Origin: Micromonospora sp. RP3T
GTDB lineage: Bacteria; Actinomycetota; Actinomycetes; Mycobacteriales; Micromonosporaceae
DNA length: 64,000 nt
Assembly (NCBI RefSeq): GCF_003027925.1
Contig: NZ_PYPS01000038.1
Coordinates: forward strand, 1 to 64,000
Direction: 5' to 3'
Position numbers and translations under genes: made by a program. Of the stretch, positions 8,542-16,920 are shown in pieces. A model generated the notes under the pieces. The model was given only the letters and a program-made list of their open reading frames with translations, did not search any database and was not told the origin of the DNA. Numbering within the stretch: the stretch's first letter is position 1; each line of letters starts with the position of its first letter.

Positions 8542-9162
8542 ATGGCGAAGATCTTCCAAGTGACGGCCCGAGCGGGGATGACCCGCGTCGTGGAGCCGAT
8601 CGCGCGCGGACTGCTCCGCGCGGGCGTGTCCCCCAACGCGGTCACCGTGACCGGCACCGTCGGCGTGCTCGTCGGCGCGCTCGGCTTCGGCGCGCGCGGC
8701 CAGCTGGTCGCCGGCGCGCTGATCGTCACGGTCTTCGCCCTCACCGACCTGCTCGACGGCACGATGGCGCGGATGAGCGGCGGCTCCACCCGGTTCGGGG
8801 CGTTCCTCGACTCGAGCATGGACCGGGTCGCCGACAGCGCGGTGTTCGGCGCGGTCGCCTACTGGCTGGCCACCCAGCACCAGTATTCCGGCGTGGCCGC
8901 CGCGCTGGTCTGCCTGGCCGCCGGCGGCCTGGTCTCCTACGTCAAGGCCCGCGCCGAAGGGCTCGGCATGACCTGCAACGTGGGCATCGCCGAGCGCACC
9001 GAGCGGCTGCTCATCGTGGGCGTCGGCGGTGTGCTCACCGGCGTCGGCCTCGATCGGGCCCTGGAGGTCGCGCTCTGGCTGCTCGCCGCCGTCTCGATCT
9101 TCACGGTGGGGCAGCGGATGGCGCACGTCTACCGGCAGGCCCAGCGGGTCGGCACGGAGTGA
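8542..9162 (+). CDS. pgsA: Phosphatidylinositol phosphate synthase
   Basis: 206-aa membrane CDP-alcohol phosphotransferase. The family signature is complete: D69, D72-G73, A76-R77, G86, D90 and D94. In actinobacteria with this gene order the enzyme joins CDP-diacylglycerol with inositol phosphate, giving the lipid precursor of phosphatidylinositol mannosides. Several transmembrane helices surround the motif. The stop overlaps the GTG of patA by 4 nt, and pimA follows, so the three genes form a PIM operon. TATCGT at 8527-8532 is a plausible -10 for a near-leaderless mRNA. Confidence 0.95.
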   Translation: MAKIFQVTARAGMTRVVEPIARGLLRAGVSPNAVTVTGTVGVLVGALGFGARGQLVAGALIVTVFALTDLLDGTMARMSGGSTRFGAFLDSSMDRVADSAVFGAVAYWLATQHQYSGVAAALVCLAAGGLVSYVKARAEGLGMTCNVGIAERTERLLIVGVGGVLTGVGLDRALEVALWLLAAVSIFTVGQRMAHVYRQAQRVGTE

Positions 9163-10094
9163 ACCTCACCGAGGCGGGCTACGTCGCGGGCTGGCGCGTG
9201 ATCCGCGCGCTGCCCCGGCCCGTCGCGGCCGCGGCCTTCCGGGCGGGCGCCGACCGCGCCCACCGCAAGGACGGCGGGGGTACGCGTCGACTGCGCGCCA
9301 ACCTGCGCCGGGTGGTCGGCCCGGAACTGCCCGACGCGGAGCTGGACGCGCTGGTCCGCGCCGGCCTGCGCTCGTACGCCCGCTACTGGCTGGAGGCGTT
9401 CCGGCTGCCCGGTCTGAGCCGGGCGGAGATCCTCGCCGGGTTCCGCCTCGACGGCGCGGAGAAGCTCGCCGCGGACGTGGCGGCCGGTCGGGGCGCGGTG
9501 GTGGCGTTGCCGCACGCCGGCAACTGGGACGCCGCCGGCGCCTGGGTGGCGGCCACCGGCTGGCCGATGACCACGGTGGCCGAGCGGCTCAAGCCGGAGG
9601 GCGTCTACGAGCGGTTCGTCGCGTTCCGGGAAGGGCTGGGGATGGAGATCCTGCCCACCCACGGCGGCCCGCGTCCGGCGTTCGACGTCCTGGTCGACCG
9701 GCTGCGGGCCGGCGCGGTGGTGCCGCTGCTGGCCGACCGGGACCTGTCGGCCCGGGGTGTGGAGGTGGACTTCTTCGGCGGCCGGACCCGGATGCCGGCC
9801 GGCCCGGCGCTGCTGGCGCTGCGCACCGGCGCGCCGCTCTACGTGGCCTCGATGTGGTACGAGCCGGACGCCGCCTGCGCCTCGATCGAGGGCCCGCTGG
9901 CGTTGCCGGAGCCGGACAGCGCGCCGCTGGACGCCCGGGTCAAGCTGGTGACCCAGCGGATAGCCGACGGTCTGGCGGCGGGCATCGCCCGGCATCCGCA
10001 AGACTGGCACATGTTGCAGCGGATGTGGCTGGACCAGGGACCGGCCGGGGCGCCGGCGTCGGCGCAGCCGCCTTCCACCACCGGGACGGTCTAG
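9159..10094 (+). CDS. patA: Phosphatidylinositol mannoside acyltransferase
   Basis: 311 aa, LpxL/HtrB-type lipid acyltransferase fold. The catalytic H-x4-D motif is H119-AGNW-D124. The downstream LLADRDLSARGVEVDFFGG block is typical of the family. It is predicted to transfer an acyl chain to the mannose of PIM at the cytoplasmic membrane face. The GTG start overlaps the pgsA stop (GTGA), showing translational coupling. Gene order pgsA-patA-pimA matches the mycobacterial PIM operon, which supports the assignment. Confidence 0.93.
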   Translation: MNLTEAGYVAGWRVIRALPRPVAAAAFRAGADRAHRKDGGGTRRLRANLRRVVGPELPDAELDALVRAGLRSYARYWLEAFRLPGLSRAEILAGFRLDGAEKLAADVAAGRGAVVALPHAGNWDAAGAWVAATGWPMTTVAERLKPEGVYERFVAFREGLGMEILPTHGGPRPAFDVLVDRLRAGAVVPLLADRDLSARGVEVDFFGGRTRMPAGPALLALRTGAPLYVASMWYEPDAACASIEGPLALPEPDSAPLDARVKLVTQRIADGLAAGIARHPQDWHMLQRMWLDQGPAGAPASAQPPSTTGTV

Positions 10095-10103
10095 GGGGAC
10101 GCC

Positions 10104-11264
10104 ATGCGGATCGGCATCGTCTGCCCGTACTCCTTCGACGTCCCGGGCGGCGTGCAGAACCACGTCATGGACCTGGCCGAGGCGCTGCTCGGGCTGGGCC
10201 ACGAGGTGAGCGTGCTGGCCCCGGCCGACGAGGACGCGACGTTGCCGCCGTACGTGGTGTCGGCGGGGCGGGCGGTGCCGCTGCCGTACAACGGGTCGGT
10301 GGCGCGGATCGCGTTCGGCCCGGTCTCCACCGCCCGGGTGCGCCGATGGATCAACCGGGGCGACTTCGACGTGCTGCACGTGCACGAGCCGCTCACCCCG
10401 AGCCTGTCGATGCTGGCGGTGCTCTGTGCCCGGGGCCCGGTGGTGGCCACGTTCCACACCGCGATGACCCGGTCCCGGGTGCTCTCCGCGGCGCAGGGCG
10501 TGCTCCAGATCCTGCTGGAACGGATCACCGCCCGGATCGCGGTCAGCGCGCTCGCCCGCAAGGTGCAGGTCGAGCACATGGACGGCGGCGCGGTGGAGAT
10601 CCCGAACGGCGTGGCGGTGGCGAAGTTCGCCGGCGTCGAGCCGCTGCCCGGCTGGCCGGGGGAGTGCGCGCCGGGCGCCGGCGGCACGCTGGGCTTCCTG
10701 GGCCGGTTCACCGAGCCGCGCAAGGGCTTCCCGATCCTGCGGGACGCGTTCGTGGCGCTCGCCCCGGACCGTCCGGGGCTGCGCCTGCTGGTGGCCGGGC
10801 CGGGTGACGCCGACGAGCTGTACGGCCGGTTTCCGGCCGAGCTGCGTGACCGGGTCACGTTCCTCGGTCTGGTCTCCGAGGCGGACAAGGCGCGCATGCT
10901 GCGCAGCGTGCACCTCTACGTCGCACCGAACACCGGCGGGGAGTCGTTCGGGATGATCCTCACCGAGGCGCTCGCCGCCGGGACCACGGTGGTCGCCAGC
11001 GACCTGGACGCGTTCCGCCGGGTGCTGGACGGCGGGCGGGCCGGGCGGCTCTTCCCGACCGGGGACGCGGCCGGCCTGCGGGCCGCGCTGACCGAGTTGC
11101 TCGACGACTCGGGTGGACGGGCCGCGCTGACCGGCCGGGGCGACCAGGTGGTGGCGAATTTCGACTGGCCCGTGGTTGCCCGCCGGGTTCTGGAGGTATA
11201 CGCAGCGGCGATCGAGGCCACCGACGGTCGGGTCATGGACCAGGAGTGGGCGGGGCTGGGCTGA
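10104..11264 (+). CDS. pimA: GDP-mannose:phosphatidylinositol alpha-mannosyltransferase
   Basis: 386-aa GT-B fold, GT4 family glycosyltransferase. The N-terminal acceptor loop GGVQNHV and the C-terminal donor site ESFGMILTEALAAGTTVV with its E-x7-E motif are present. It adds the first mannose to phosphatidylinositol, starting PIM synthesis. It follows patA by 9 nt with GGGGG ahead of the ATG, in the same operon. Length and context match PimA closely. Confidence 0.95.
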   Translation: MRIGIVCPYSFDVPGGVQNHVMDLAEALLGLGHEVSVLAPADEDATLPPYVVSAGRAVPLPYNGSVARIAFGPVSTARVRRWINRGDFDVLHVHEPLTPSLSMLAVLCARGPVVATFHTAMTRSRVLSAAQGVLQILLERITARIAVSALARKVQVEHMDGGAVEIPNGVAVAKFAGVEPLPGWPGECAPGAGGTLGFLGRFTEPRKGFPILRDAFVALAPDRPGLRLLVAGPGDADELYGRFPAELRDRVTFLGLVSEADKARMLRSVHLYVAPNTGGESFGMILTEALAAGTTVVASDLDAFRRVLDGGRAGRLFPTGDAAGLRAALTELLDDSGGRAALTGRGDQVVANFDWPVVARRVLEVYAAAIEATDGRVMDQEWAGLG

Positions 11265-11346
11265 CCAGGGTGGCCGGTGGGGCCGCTGTGACGAGCGCGT
11301 CGACCGGTGCCCACGCCGGCCGGCCGGGATGAGGGGCAGCACTACG

Positions 11347-11850
11347 ATGCCGGGCATGTGGTGGGTGGTGGGCACGGCACTGGTGCTCGGGCTGGTCTCG
11401 GCGTACCTGATCTGGACCGCCGGCCGGGTGCAGCGGCTCCAGGTCCGCGCGGAGTCGGCGGCCCGCGCGCTGGAGGCGCACCTGCTGCGCCGCGCGGCCG
11501 CCGCCGCGGTCCTGGCCGAGCAGCGGTACGGCGTGGAGCTGTACGCCGCCGCCCGGATCGCGCTGGACGCGCTCCCGGAGGAGCGGGAGGCCGCCGAGAA
11601 CGACCTGACCCGGCAGTTGCGCGCGGTGCGGCTGGACCCGGACGACCCGGCCTGCGGCGCGGTGATCGCGGCGAGCCGACGACTGGCACTGGCCCGGCAG
11701 GTGCACACCGATCTGGTCCGGGACGCCCGCTCGGCGCGGGGCCGTCCGGTGGTGCGGCTGTTCCGGATGGGGCGGGGGCGTGAGTGGCCCCGCTACTTCG
11801 ACATCGACGACCCGACAGTGGTCCCGCGCGCGGACGTCACCACCGGCTGA
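11347..11850 (+). CDS. Membrane-anchored protein of unknown function downstream of pimA
   Basis: 167 aa from ATG 11347; ATG 11329 or 11356 are alternatives and no clear ribosome-binding site decides. One N-terminal transmembrane helix (WWVVGTALVLGLVSAYLIW) is followed by a long Ala/Arg/Leu-rich helical, possibly coiled-coil segment and a C-terminal WPRYFDIDDP. In M. tuberculosis the gene after pimA is a membrane protein with a Nudix domain. The Nudix box is absent here, so this could be the N-terminal half of that family or a LemA-like protein. Position in the PIM operon hints at an envelope role, which is inference. Confidence 0.75.
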   Translation: MPGMWWVVGTALVLGLVSAYLIWTAGRVQRLQVRAESAARALEAHLLRRAAAAAVLAEQRYGVELYAAARIALDALPEEREAAENDLTRQLRAVRLDPDDPACGAVIAASRRLALARQVHTDLVRDARSARGRPVVRLFRMGRGREWPRYFDIDDPTVVPRADVTTG

Positions 11851-11936
11851 GGCGGCGCCGGGCGGGGCCGTGACGGCGGCCACAGGGCAGGCCACCAGGG
11901 GTGCGATTGGCTGTCGGAGCGGCGTCGTGGCGGCCG

Positions 11937-11942
11937 TAGCAT
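11937..11942 (+). promoter_or_regulatory. Candidate -10 box of pdxS
   Basis: TAGCAT about 40 nt before the pdxS start; transcription from here would give a leader of roughly 35 nt carrying GAGGAG. Confidence 0.4.
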
Positions 11943-11984
11943 TTCCGCGCAGCCACCCCGACCGCCTGCCGAGGAGCGATGACC

Positions 11985-12896
11985 GTGTCCGAACCCACCG
12001 CACCGACCACCGACCCCACCGTCGGCACCGCCCGCGTGAAGCGGGGCATGGCCGAGATGCTCAAGGGCGGCGTGATCATGGACGTGGTCACGCCCGAGCA
12101 GGCGAAGATCGCCGAGGACGCCGGCGCGGTGGCCGTGATGGCGCTGGAGCGGGTGCCGGCGGACATCCGCGCCCAGGGCGGCGTGTCCCGGATGAGCGAT
12201 CCGGACATGATCGACGGCATCATCTCCGCCGTCTCGATCCCGGTGATGGCCAAGGCCCGGATCGGCCACTTCGTCGAGGCGCAGGTCCTCCAGGCGCTCG
12301 GCGTGGACTACGTCGACGAGTCCGAGGTGCTGACCCCGGCCGACTACGCCAACCACATCGACAAGTGGGCGTTCACGGTGCCGTTCGTGTGCGGCGCGAC
12401 CAACCTGGGTGAGGCGCTGCGCCGGATCACCGAGGGCGCCGCGATGATCCGCTCGAAGGGCGAGGCGGGCACCGGGGACGTCTCCAACGCCACCACCCAC
12501 ATGCGGAAGATCCGGCAGGAGATCCGCCGGCTCCAGAACCTGCCGGCCGACGAGCTGTTCGTCGCGGCGAAGGAGCTTCAGGCCCCGTACGAGCTGGTCA
12601 AGGAGGTCGCCGAGCGCGGCAAGCTGCCGGTCGTGCTGTTCACCGCCGGCGGCATCGCCACTCCGGCGGACGCGGCCATGATGATGCAGCTCGGCGCCGA
12701 GGGCGTCTTCGTCGGCTCGGGCATCTTCAAGTCCGGCAACCCCGCCCAGCGGGCCGCCGCCATCGTCAAGGCGACCACGTTCCACGACGACCCGGACGTG
12801 CTGGCGAAGGTGTCCCGTGGGCTGGGCGAGGCGATGGTCGGCATCAACGTCGACGACATCCCCGTCCCGCACCGCCTGGCCGACCGCGGCTGGTGA
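11985..12896 (+). CDS. pdxS: Pyridoxal 5'-phosphate synthase lyase subunit PdxS
   Basis: Catalytic TIM-barrel subunit that makes PLP from ribose 5-phosphate, glyceraldehyde 3-phosphate and ammonia from PdxT. Hallmarks seen: VKRGMAEMLKGGVIMDV, the lysine in IPVMAKARIGHF, the phosphate-binding KGEAGTGDV and GGIATPADA. About 303 aa, full length. GAGGAG at 11971-11976 lies only 2 nt before ATG 11979 but 8 nt before GTG 11985, so the GTG (giving MSEPT) is preferred. pdxT follows after a palindromic repeat, and the two products form one complex. Confidence 0.96.
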   Translation: MSEPTAPTTDPTVGTARVKRGMAEMLKGGVIMDVVTPEQAKIAEDAGAVAVMALERVPADIRAQGGVSRMSDPDMIDGIISAVSIPVMAKARIGHFVEAQVLQALGVDYVDESEVLTPADYANHIDKWAFTVPFVCGATNLGEALRRITEGAAMIRSKGEAGTGDVSNATTHMRKIRQEIRRLQNLPADELFVAAKELQAPYELVKEVAERGKLPVVLFTAGGIATPADAAMMMQLGAEGVFVGSGIFKSGNPAQRAAAIVKATTFHDDPDVLAKVSRGLGEAMVGINVDDIPVPHRLADRGW

Positions 12897-12952
12897 GTAA
12901 GGCGGGGCCCCCGCTTAACGTTTTCGGTATAGGCGGGGCCCCCGCCTAACAC
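12897..12952. repeat. Paired G/C palindromic repeat between pdxS and pdxT
   Basis: Two near-identical copies of a GGCGGGGCCCCCGC core (12901-12914 and 12932-12945) are separated by TTAACGTTTTCGGTATA. Each core is nearly self-complementary, and the two copies can also pair with each other. The first 22 nt (12899-12920) recur exactly at 40540-40561. It starts 2 nt after the pdxS stop and ends about 20 nt before pdxT, so it could attenuate or process the pdxS-pdxT transcript. Confidence 0.7.
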
Positions 12953-12971
12953 CTGTGAGAGGAGCGACCGG

Positions 12972-13577
12972 GTGCGCGTACCCGTGATCGGGGTGCTGGC
13001 CCTGCAGGGCGACGTGCGTGAGCATGTCGCGGCGCTGGCCGGTGCGGGCGCCGAGGCCCGGCCGGTCCGCCGGCCGGGCGAGCTGGACGCGGTCGACGGC
13101 CTGGTGGTGCCCGGCGGTGAGTCCACCACGATCAGCAAGCTGGTGGACATCTTCGAGATGCGCGAGCCGATCGACAAGCGGATCGCCGGCGGCATGCCGG
13201 TCTACGGCTCCTGCGCCGGCATGATCATGCTGGCCGCCGAGGTGCTGGACGGCCGCCCCGACCAGCGTGGCTTCGCCGGCATCGAGATGACCGTGCGGCG
13301 CAACGCGTTCGGCCGCCAGGTCGACTCGTTCGAGGCCCCGGTGACGATCACCGGGGTCGACGGCGAGCCGTTCCACGCGGTGTTCATCCGCGCGCCCTGG
13401 GTGGAGCGGGTCGGCGCGGGCGTGGAGGTGCTCGGCCGGGTCACCGACGGCCCGGCCGCCGACCGGATCGTCGCGGTCCGGCAGGGAAACCTGCTGGCCA
13501 CCTCGTTCCATCCCGAGCTGACCGGGGACCTGCGCCTGCACCGCCTCTTCGTGGACCTGGTCCGGGCGGCGTCCTGA
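12972..13577 (+). CDS. pdxT: Pyridoxal 5'-phosphate synthase glutaminase subunit PdxT
   Basis: 201-aa class I glutaminase that hydrolyses glutamine and channels ammonia to PdxS. The catalytic triad is visible: C81 in YGSCAGMI, H180 and E182 in SFHPEL. The glutamine-binding PGGESTT is present. The GTG start at 12972 follows AGGAG (12960-12964) by 7 nt. It is paired with pdxS upstream. In related genomes yebC follows closely, but here a minus-strand three-gene block separates them. Confidence 0.96.
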   Translation: MRVPVIGVLALQGDVREHVAALAGAGAEARPVRRPGELDAVDGLVVPGGESTTISKLVDIFEMREPIDKRIAGGMPVYGSCAGMIMLAAEVLDGRPDQRGFAGIEMTVRRNAFGRQVDSFEAPVTITGVDGEPFHAVFIRAPWVERVGAGVEVLGRVTDGPAADRIVAVRQGNLLATSFHPELTGDLRLHRLFVDLVRAAS

Positions 13578-13596
13578 CGCGCCCACCCGACGTCGG

Positions 13597-14979
13597 TCAG
13601 CGGTGTCGCGGATTGGGTGCGGCCCACTCCCGGAGCACCGGGTCGGTGAGGTGGTTGAAGCGTTGGATCCGGGTCGGCTGCTCGCTCTTGAAGGCGACCA
13701 CCTGCTCTCCGGGGGACAACTGCAACAGCTCGCCCACGTTGACGCCGAGCCGTCGGGACAGCTCGGCGGCGGCGCCGAAGTTCGCCGGACTGAACACCTG
13801 GAGCACGCCGGAGTTGTTGATCATCGTTTCGCCGACGCCCCGGTAGATGCTGGTGAGCTGCGCCAGGTCCTGCCAGAACGTCCAGGTGCGCAACCCGTAG
13901 CCGCGCAGCAGGGTGATCGCGTCCTGGAGCAGGGAGAACCGGCCCAGTTGCGCCGCCTCGTCGATGAGGAACAGCAGGCGTGACTGGTTGATCGTCCGGC
14001 TGTTCATGACGTAGTAGAGCAGGCAGCCGATCCAGGCCCGGAGCAGGCGCTGGTGGGTTCGGAGCTTGTGCGGCGGGACGACCACGTAGATCGAGATCCG
14101 GCGGTCCGGGTCCACCAGGTGGGCGAGCGGAAAGCTCGTACGGTCGGTGGCCTCCACCGTCCGCCGGGAACTGAACGGCGCGAGCTGCTGGGCCGCCGTG
14201 ACCACGATGCTGGGGAAGGTCTTCTCCCGGTCGACGCCGAGCAGCATCTGGAACTCCTGCCGGGTGCCGGCCGGCATCCGGCCGTCCCGGTCGTTGATCA
14301 ACGCGTCGGCCATATACGTCACCAGGTCGCTCTGGAACAGCCGACTGCGCAGCTTCTGGAGGGTCAGCGAGGAGGCGCCCGACGGTTCGGCCGTCGCCTC
14401 CGCGGTGATCAGGTGGGTGGTCAGGCCCGCGATCAGGAGCTGGGCCATCTCGTCCCAGAACGGCTCGACCGTCGACTTCTCGCCCCCCATCAGCAGGTCG
14501 GACAGGAGCCGCCCGAAGTCCTCCGGCTCCTCGGCGTCCTCGTTGTCCCGAACCAGTTCGGCGAACACGTCGAAGGGGTTCAGGGCGCCGCGGTCGGCTC
14601 GGCTGCCGTTGCTGGCCCCGAACGGGTCGAGCAGCACGATCTCGTGACCCAGCGCGTCGCGCCGGTGGGCGTGGGTGACGTCGTAGTTCTCCCCCTTCGG
14701 ATCGAGCACCACCACCGAGCCCTCGTAGCTGAGCAGGTTCGGGATGATCACGTCGCGGCCCTTACCGGCGCCGGTGGGCGCGATGGTCATGAGATGGCTG
14801 TCGTCGTCCGAGGCGACCACCGGGCCCAGCGCGTCGTCCGCGATGATGTGTTCCTCGCGCAGGCCGAGCCGGATCCGCGCGTCGGTGACGCTCGCTCGAC
14901 GCGGCGCGAACTGGCTCCTCGACTTCGACTCCGGATCGAGGTGGCGGGCCAGGAAGCGTCCGATGATCAGCTTGGACAC
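13597..14979 (-). CDS. VirD4/TraG-like type IV coupling ATPase without membrane anchor
   Basis: 460 aa from GTG 14979 with GAGGGG 6 nt upstream. Walker A is APTGAGKGRDV (67-77), followed by LDPKGENYDVT typical of T4SS coupling proteins. Walker B is LLFLIDEAAQLG (335-346), then FWQDLAQL and the C-terminal FGAAAELSRRLG block seen in TraM-recognition proteins. The usual N-terminal transmembrane helices are missing, so membrane contact may come from the preceding gene product. No relaxase, VirB4 or mating-channel gene lies nearby. It is the third gene of a compact operon, 10 nt after its partner. Role unknown: DNA translocation, transfer remnant or defence are all possible. Confidence 0.9.
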   Translation of the reverse strand: MSKLIIGRFLARHLDPESKSRSQFAPRRASVTDARIRLGLREEHIIADDALGPVVASDDDSHLMTIAPTGAGKGRDVIIPNLLSYEGSVVVLDPKGENYDVTHAHRRDALGHEIVLLDPFGASNGSRADRGALNPFDVFAELVRDNEDAEEPEDFGRLLSDLLMGGEKSTVEPFWDEMAQLLIAGLTTHLITAEATAEPSGASSLTLQKLRSRLFQSDLVTYMADALINDRDGRMPAGTRQEFQMLLGVDREKTFPSIVVTAAQQLAPFSSRRTVEATDRTSFPLAHLVDPDRRISIYVVVPPHKLRTHQRLLRAWIGCLLYYVMNSRTINQSRLLFLIDEAAQLGRFSLLQDAITLLRGYGLRTWTFWQDLAQLTSIYRGVGETMINNSGVLQVFSPANFGAAAELSRRLGVNVGELLQLSPGEQVVAFKSEQPTRIQRFNHLTDPVLREWAAPNPRHR

Positions 14980-14989
14980 CGGGATCCCC

Positions 14990-15529
14990 TCACGCTCGAC
15001 GACGGGTGATGTGGGCGGGCGTGAAGCCGGTCATCGTGCCGCTGCCGGATCCGGCTGAGATGCGGAGGTTGAGGGGCTTGTCGTGTTCGTTGCCGAGCAC
15101 GTCGAAGTAGCGGATCCGGAGCACCAGCGAGCCCAGCTCGGGGATGTGCGGCGGGTCGCGGAACCGCAGCCGCTGTTCGATGTCCGTCATGGGTTGCACC
15201 GCGTCCGCCTTCGGCTCGCCCAACGGCACGAACTCCAGCGCCGAGCGGTCCAGCGTGATCTGGTCGATCCGCAGGCCGAGCAGCGGGCCGGCGCCGACGT
15301 TGCGCAGCCGGACGGAGAGCACCACCAGCTCCTGCCCGCGCCAGGTGAGCCGGGAGTCCTGAATCATGGCGACCGGCACCACCGACGCCTCCAGCTGTTC
15401 GCCGGCGATCCGCGCCTCCCGGGCCGTGGCGCGGTTGTTCTGCCAGGACAGGATCAGGGCGATGACACTCAGGGTGAGCGTGACCGCCAACCCGACGACC
15501 TGGAGCGTGTTGAGCGATTCCTGACTCAT
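14990..15529 (-). CDS. Single-span membrane protein with beta-rich domain, ATPase partner
   Basis: 179 aa. ATG 15529 overlaps the upstream stop codon as ATGA, so translation is coupled. One N-terminal helix (LQVVGLAVTLTLSVIALILSW) is followed by a domain rich in alternating beta-type segments, such as ELVVLSVRLRNVGAGPLLGL and LGSLVLRIRYFDVLGNEHDK, which suggests an Ig-like fold. No known family recognised. It lies between an unrecognised protein and the VirD4-like ATPase and could anchor that ATPase to the membrane; this is inference from gene order and from the ATPase lacking an anchor. Confidence 0.82.
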   Translation of the reverse strand: MSQESLNTLQVVGLAVTLTLSVIALILSWQNNRATAREARIAGEQLEASVVPVAMIQDSRLTWRGQELVVLSVRLRNVGAGPLLGLRIDQITLDRSALEFVPLGEPKADAVQPMTDIEQRLRFRDPPHIPELGSLVLRIRYFDVLGNEHDKPLNLRISAGSGSGTMTGFTPAHITRRRA

Positions 15530-16467
15530 GGCATCGAGCCGACGGCGCAGGAGAAGTTCCATTCCCGGAAGAAGTCCGCCATGAAACCCTTCACCACCCG
15601 GTCGCGGAAGAAGTCGCGGTACGGCACCTCGTAGTTCTCCAGCAGAAAATCCGGACGGGGCGCGATGCGCGCACCCGGCTCCGCGTTGTCCGAGCCGATC
15701 GTCTCGGCGATGGAGTGGAAATCCAGCCAGATGCCCCGGTAACCCTGATTGGCCGGCGCCTGGATGTCGTAGACCTCCCGCAGGTGCACGCCGGGGGCGG
15801 CCTCCCGGAAATTGGAGATCTTGATGTCGAGCCGACCGGTGCGCAGCGAGCTGGCCGCGTCCTGACCGGTCGGCACCGGTCGGAACCGGCCGTCCTCGTC
15901 GGGCCGACGGGACAGCAGCGGTCCGATCAGTTCATGGCTGCTTACCGGTTTCTGCCGGTGCACCGGAATGAAGTCGTAGACGATCATCGAGAAGCGGTAG
16001 GCGGCGCGCAGGGGTTGCAGGTCGAAGTCCGAGTGCAGCACCTCGGACAGGTCGATCGCGATTCGGGAGACCAGCCCCCGGAGGTACGGCATCAGGAGCC
16101 GGTACCAGTTGTGGAACAACCGCAGCGACGAGCCCGAACGGCTCAGGGTGATCCGCAGGTCCCGCCGGATGTCGATGCGGAAACCGAACGAGGGCTCCTT
16201 GTAGACCACGCCGACGTCGCCGTCGCTCCAGTCCAGCCGCAGCGTGTCCACCTCGTGCAGCTCGCTGGCCTCCAGCACCTCCGCCACCGCCCGGTAGAGT
16301 CGCGCGCCCAGTTCGCGCCGCAACGCGTCCAGCCCTTGGAGGTCCCGCGCCGCGGGCAGTTCGACGATGAGGGAGAAACCATTCAGGGCGTCCACACCGT
16401 GCGGCCCCAGCATGTCGATTCCGGCGGAGAATTCGTCGAACGTCTCGAGCACGCTTCCTCCGCTCAT
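15526..16467 (-). CDS. Unrecognised protein, first gene of the VirD4-like operon
   Basis: 313 aa from ATG 16467. A TTG at 16503 preceded by GGAG is an alternative start that adds 12 residues. No signal peptide or membrane helix is seen. The protein is mixed alpha/beta with many acidic and aromatic residues (VDTLRLDWSDGDVGVVYKEP, FFRDRVVKGFMADFFREW) and no familiar catalytic motif. It overlaps the next gene by 4 nt (ATGA). The always-coupled arrangement of the three genes suggests one complex. I cannot name a family. Confidence 0.8.
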   Translation of the reverse strand: MSGGSVLETFDEFSAGIDMLGPHGVDALNGFSLIVELPAARDLQGLDALRRELGARLYRAVAEVLEASELHEVDTLRLDWSDGDVGVVYKEPSFGFRIDIRRDLRITLSRSGSSLRLFHNWYRLLMPYLRGLVSRIAIDLSEVLHSDFDLQPLRAAYRFSMIVYDFIPVHRQKPVSSHELIGPLLSRRPDEDGRFRPVPTGQDAASSLRTGRLDIKISNFREAAPGVHLREVYDIQAPANQGYRGIWLDFHSIAETIGSDNAEPGARIAPRPDFLLENYEVPYRDFFRDRVVKGFMADFFREWNFSCAVGSMP

Positions 16468-16920
16468 CGCTTTCGGAGATTCGCAGGCTAGCCGGGATGC
16501 CAATCAGCTCCGTAGGACCGGACAAGGCAGGAGAGACTGACTCGTCGTTCGGGCCCGGATGGCTGTTCGGTTGAGCGGGTCCGGTAGGCCGACCCAAAGA
16601 CGCAGGTCGACGCGAATACGCGAGCCGATCGCCATCCGACGCGGGGCGTCACGGTCATCGGGCGGGGCGTACCCGAATGATTGTCGGATCTCCGTCATCG
16701 GCCCGGCGCGGCGGCCACTCCGGCCGGTTGCCGCGTCCGGCCGGCGGGCGTGCGACGTCCGGGGTGCGACCTCGGTAGGATTGCCGACGGTTCGGCAGGG
16801 CCGTCACCGCCCCAGCCCGTCACGCGGAGCCGTCGGGGTGCTGCGGCTCGCGGCGCCCGGGCGGTGGGGTGCCGGCGCGAGCAGTCGACGCAGGCGTGGG
16901 TCAACAGACGGAGGTATCAG
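16468..16920. other. Intergenic region without recognisable gene
   Basis: This 453-bp stretch separates the minus-strand VirD4-like operon from yebC and must hold both promoters. It is GC-rich with scattered short reading frames that lack convincing starts or protein-like composition. No tRNA, repeat or clear palindrome was seen. Confidence 0.5.

Noticed and set aside
12897..12952. A riboswitch between pdxS and pdxT
   Set aside because: The region consists of two short self-complementary repeats found elsewhere in the window beside an unrelated gene, without a larger conserved fold.
13597..16503. An integrative conjugative element at the VirD4-like operon
   Set aside because: Only the coupling ATPase is transfer-like. 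No relaxase, VirB4, integrase, replication gene, attachment repeats or tRNA target was found within or beside it.
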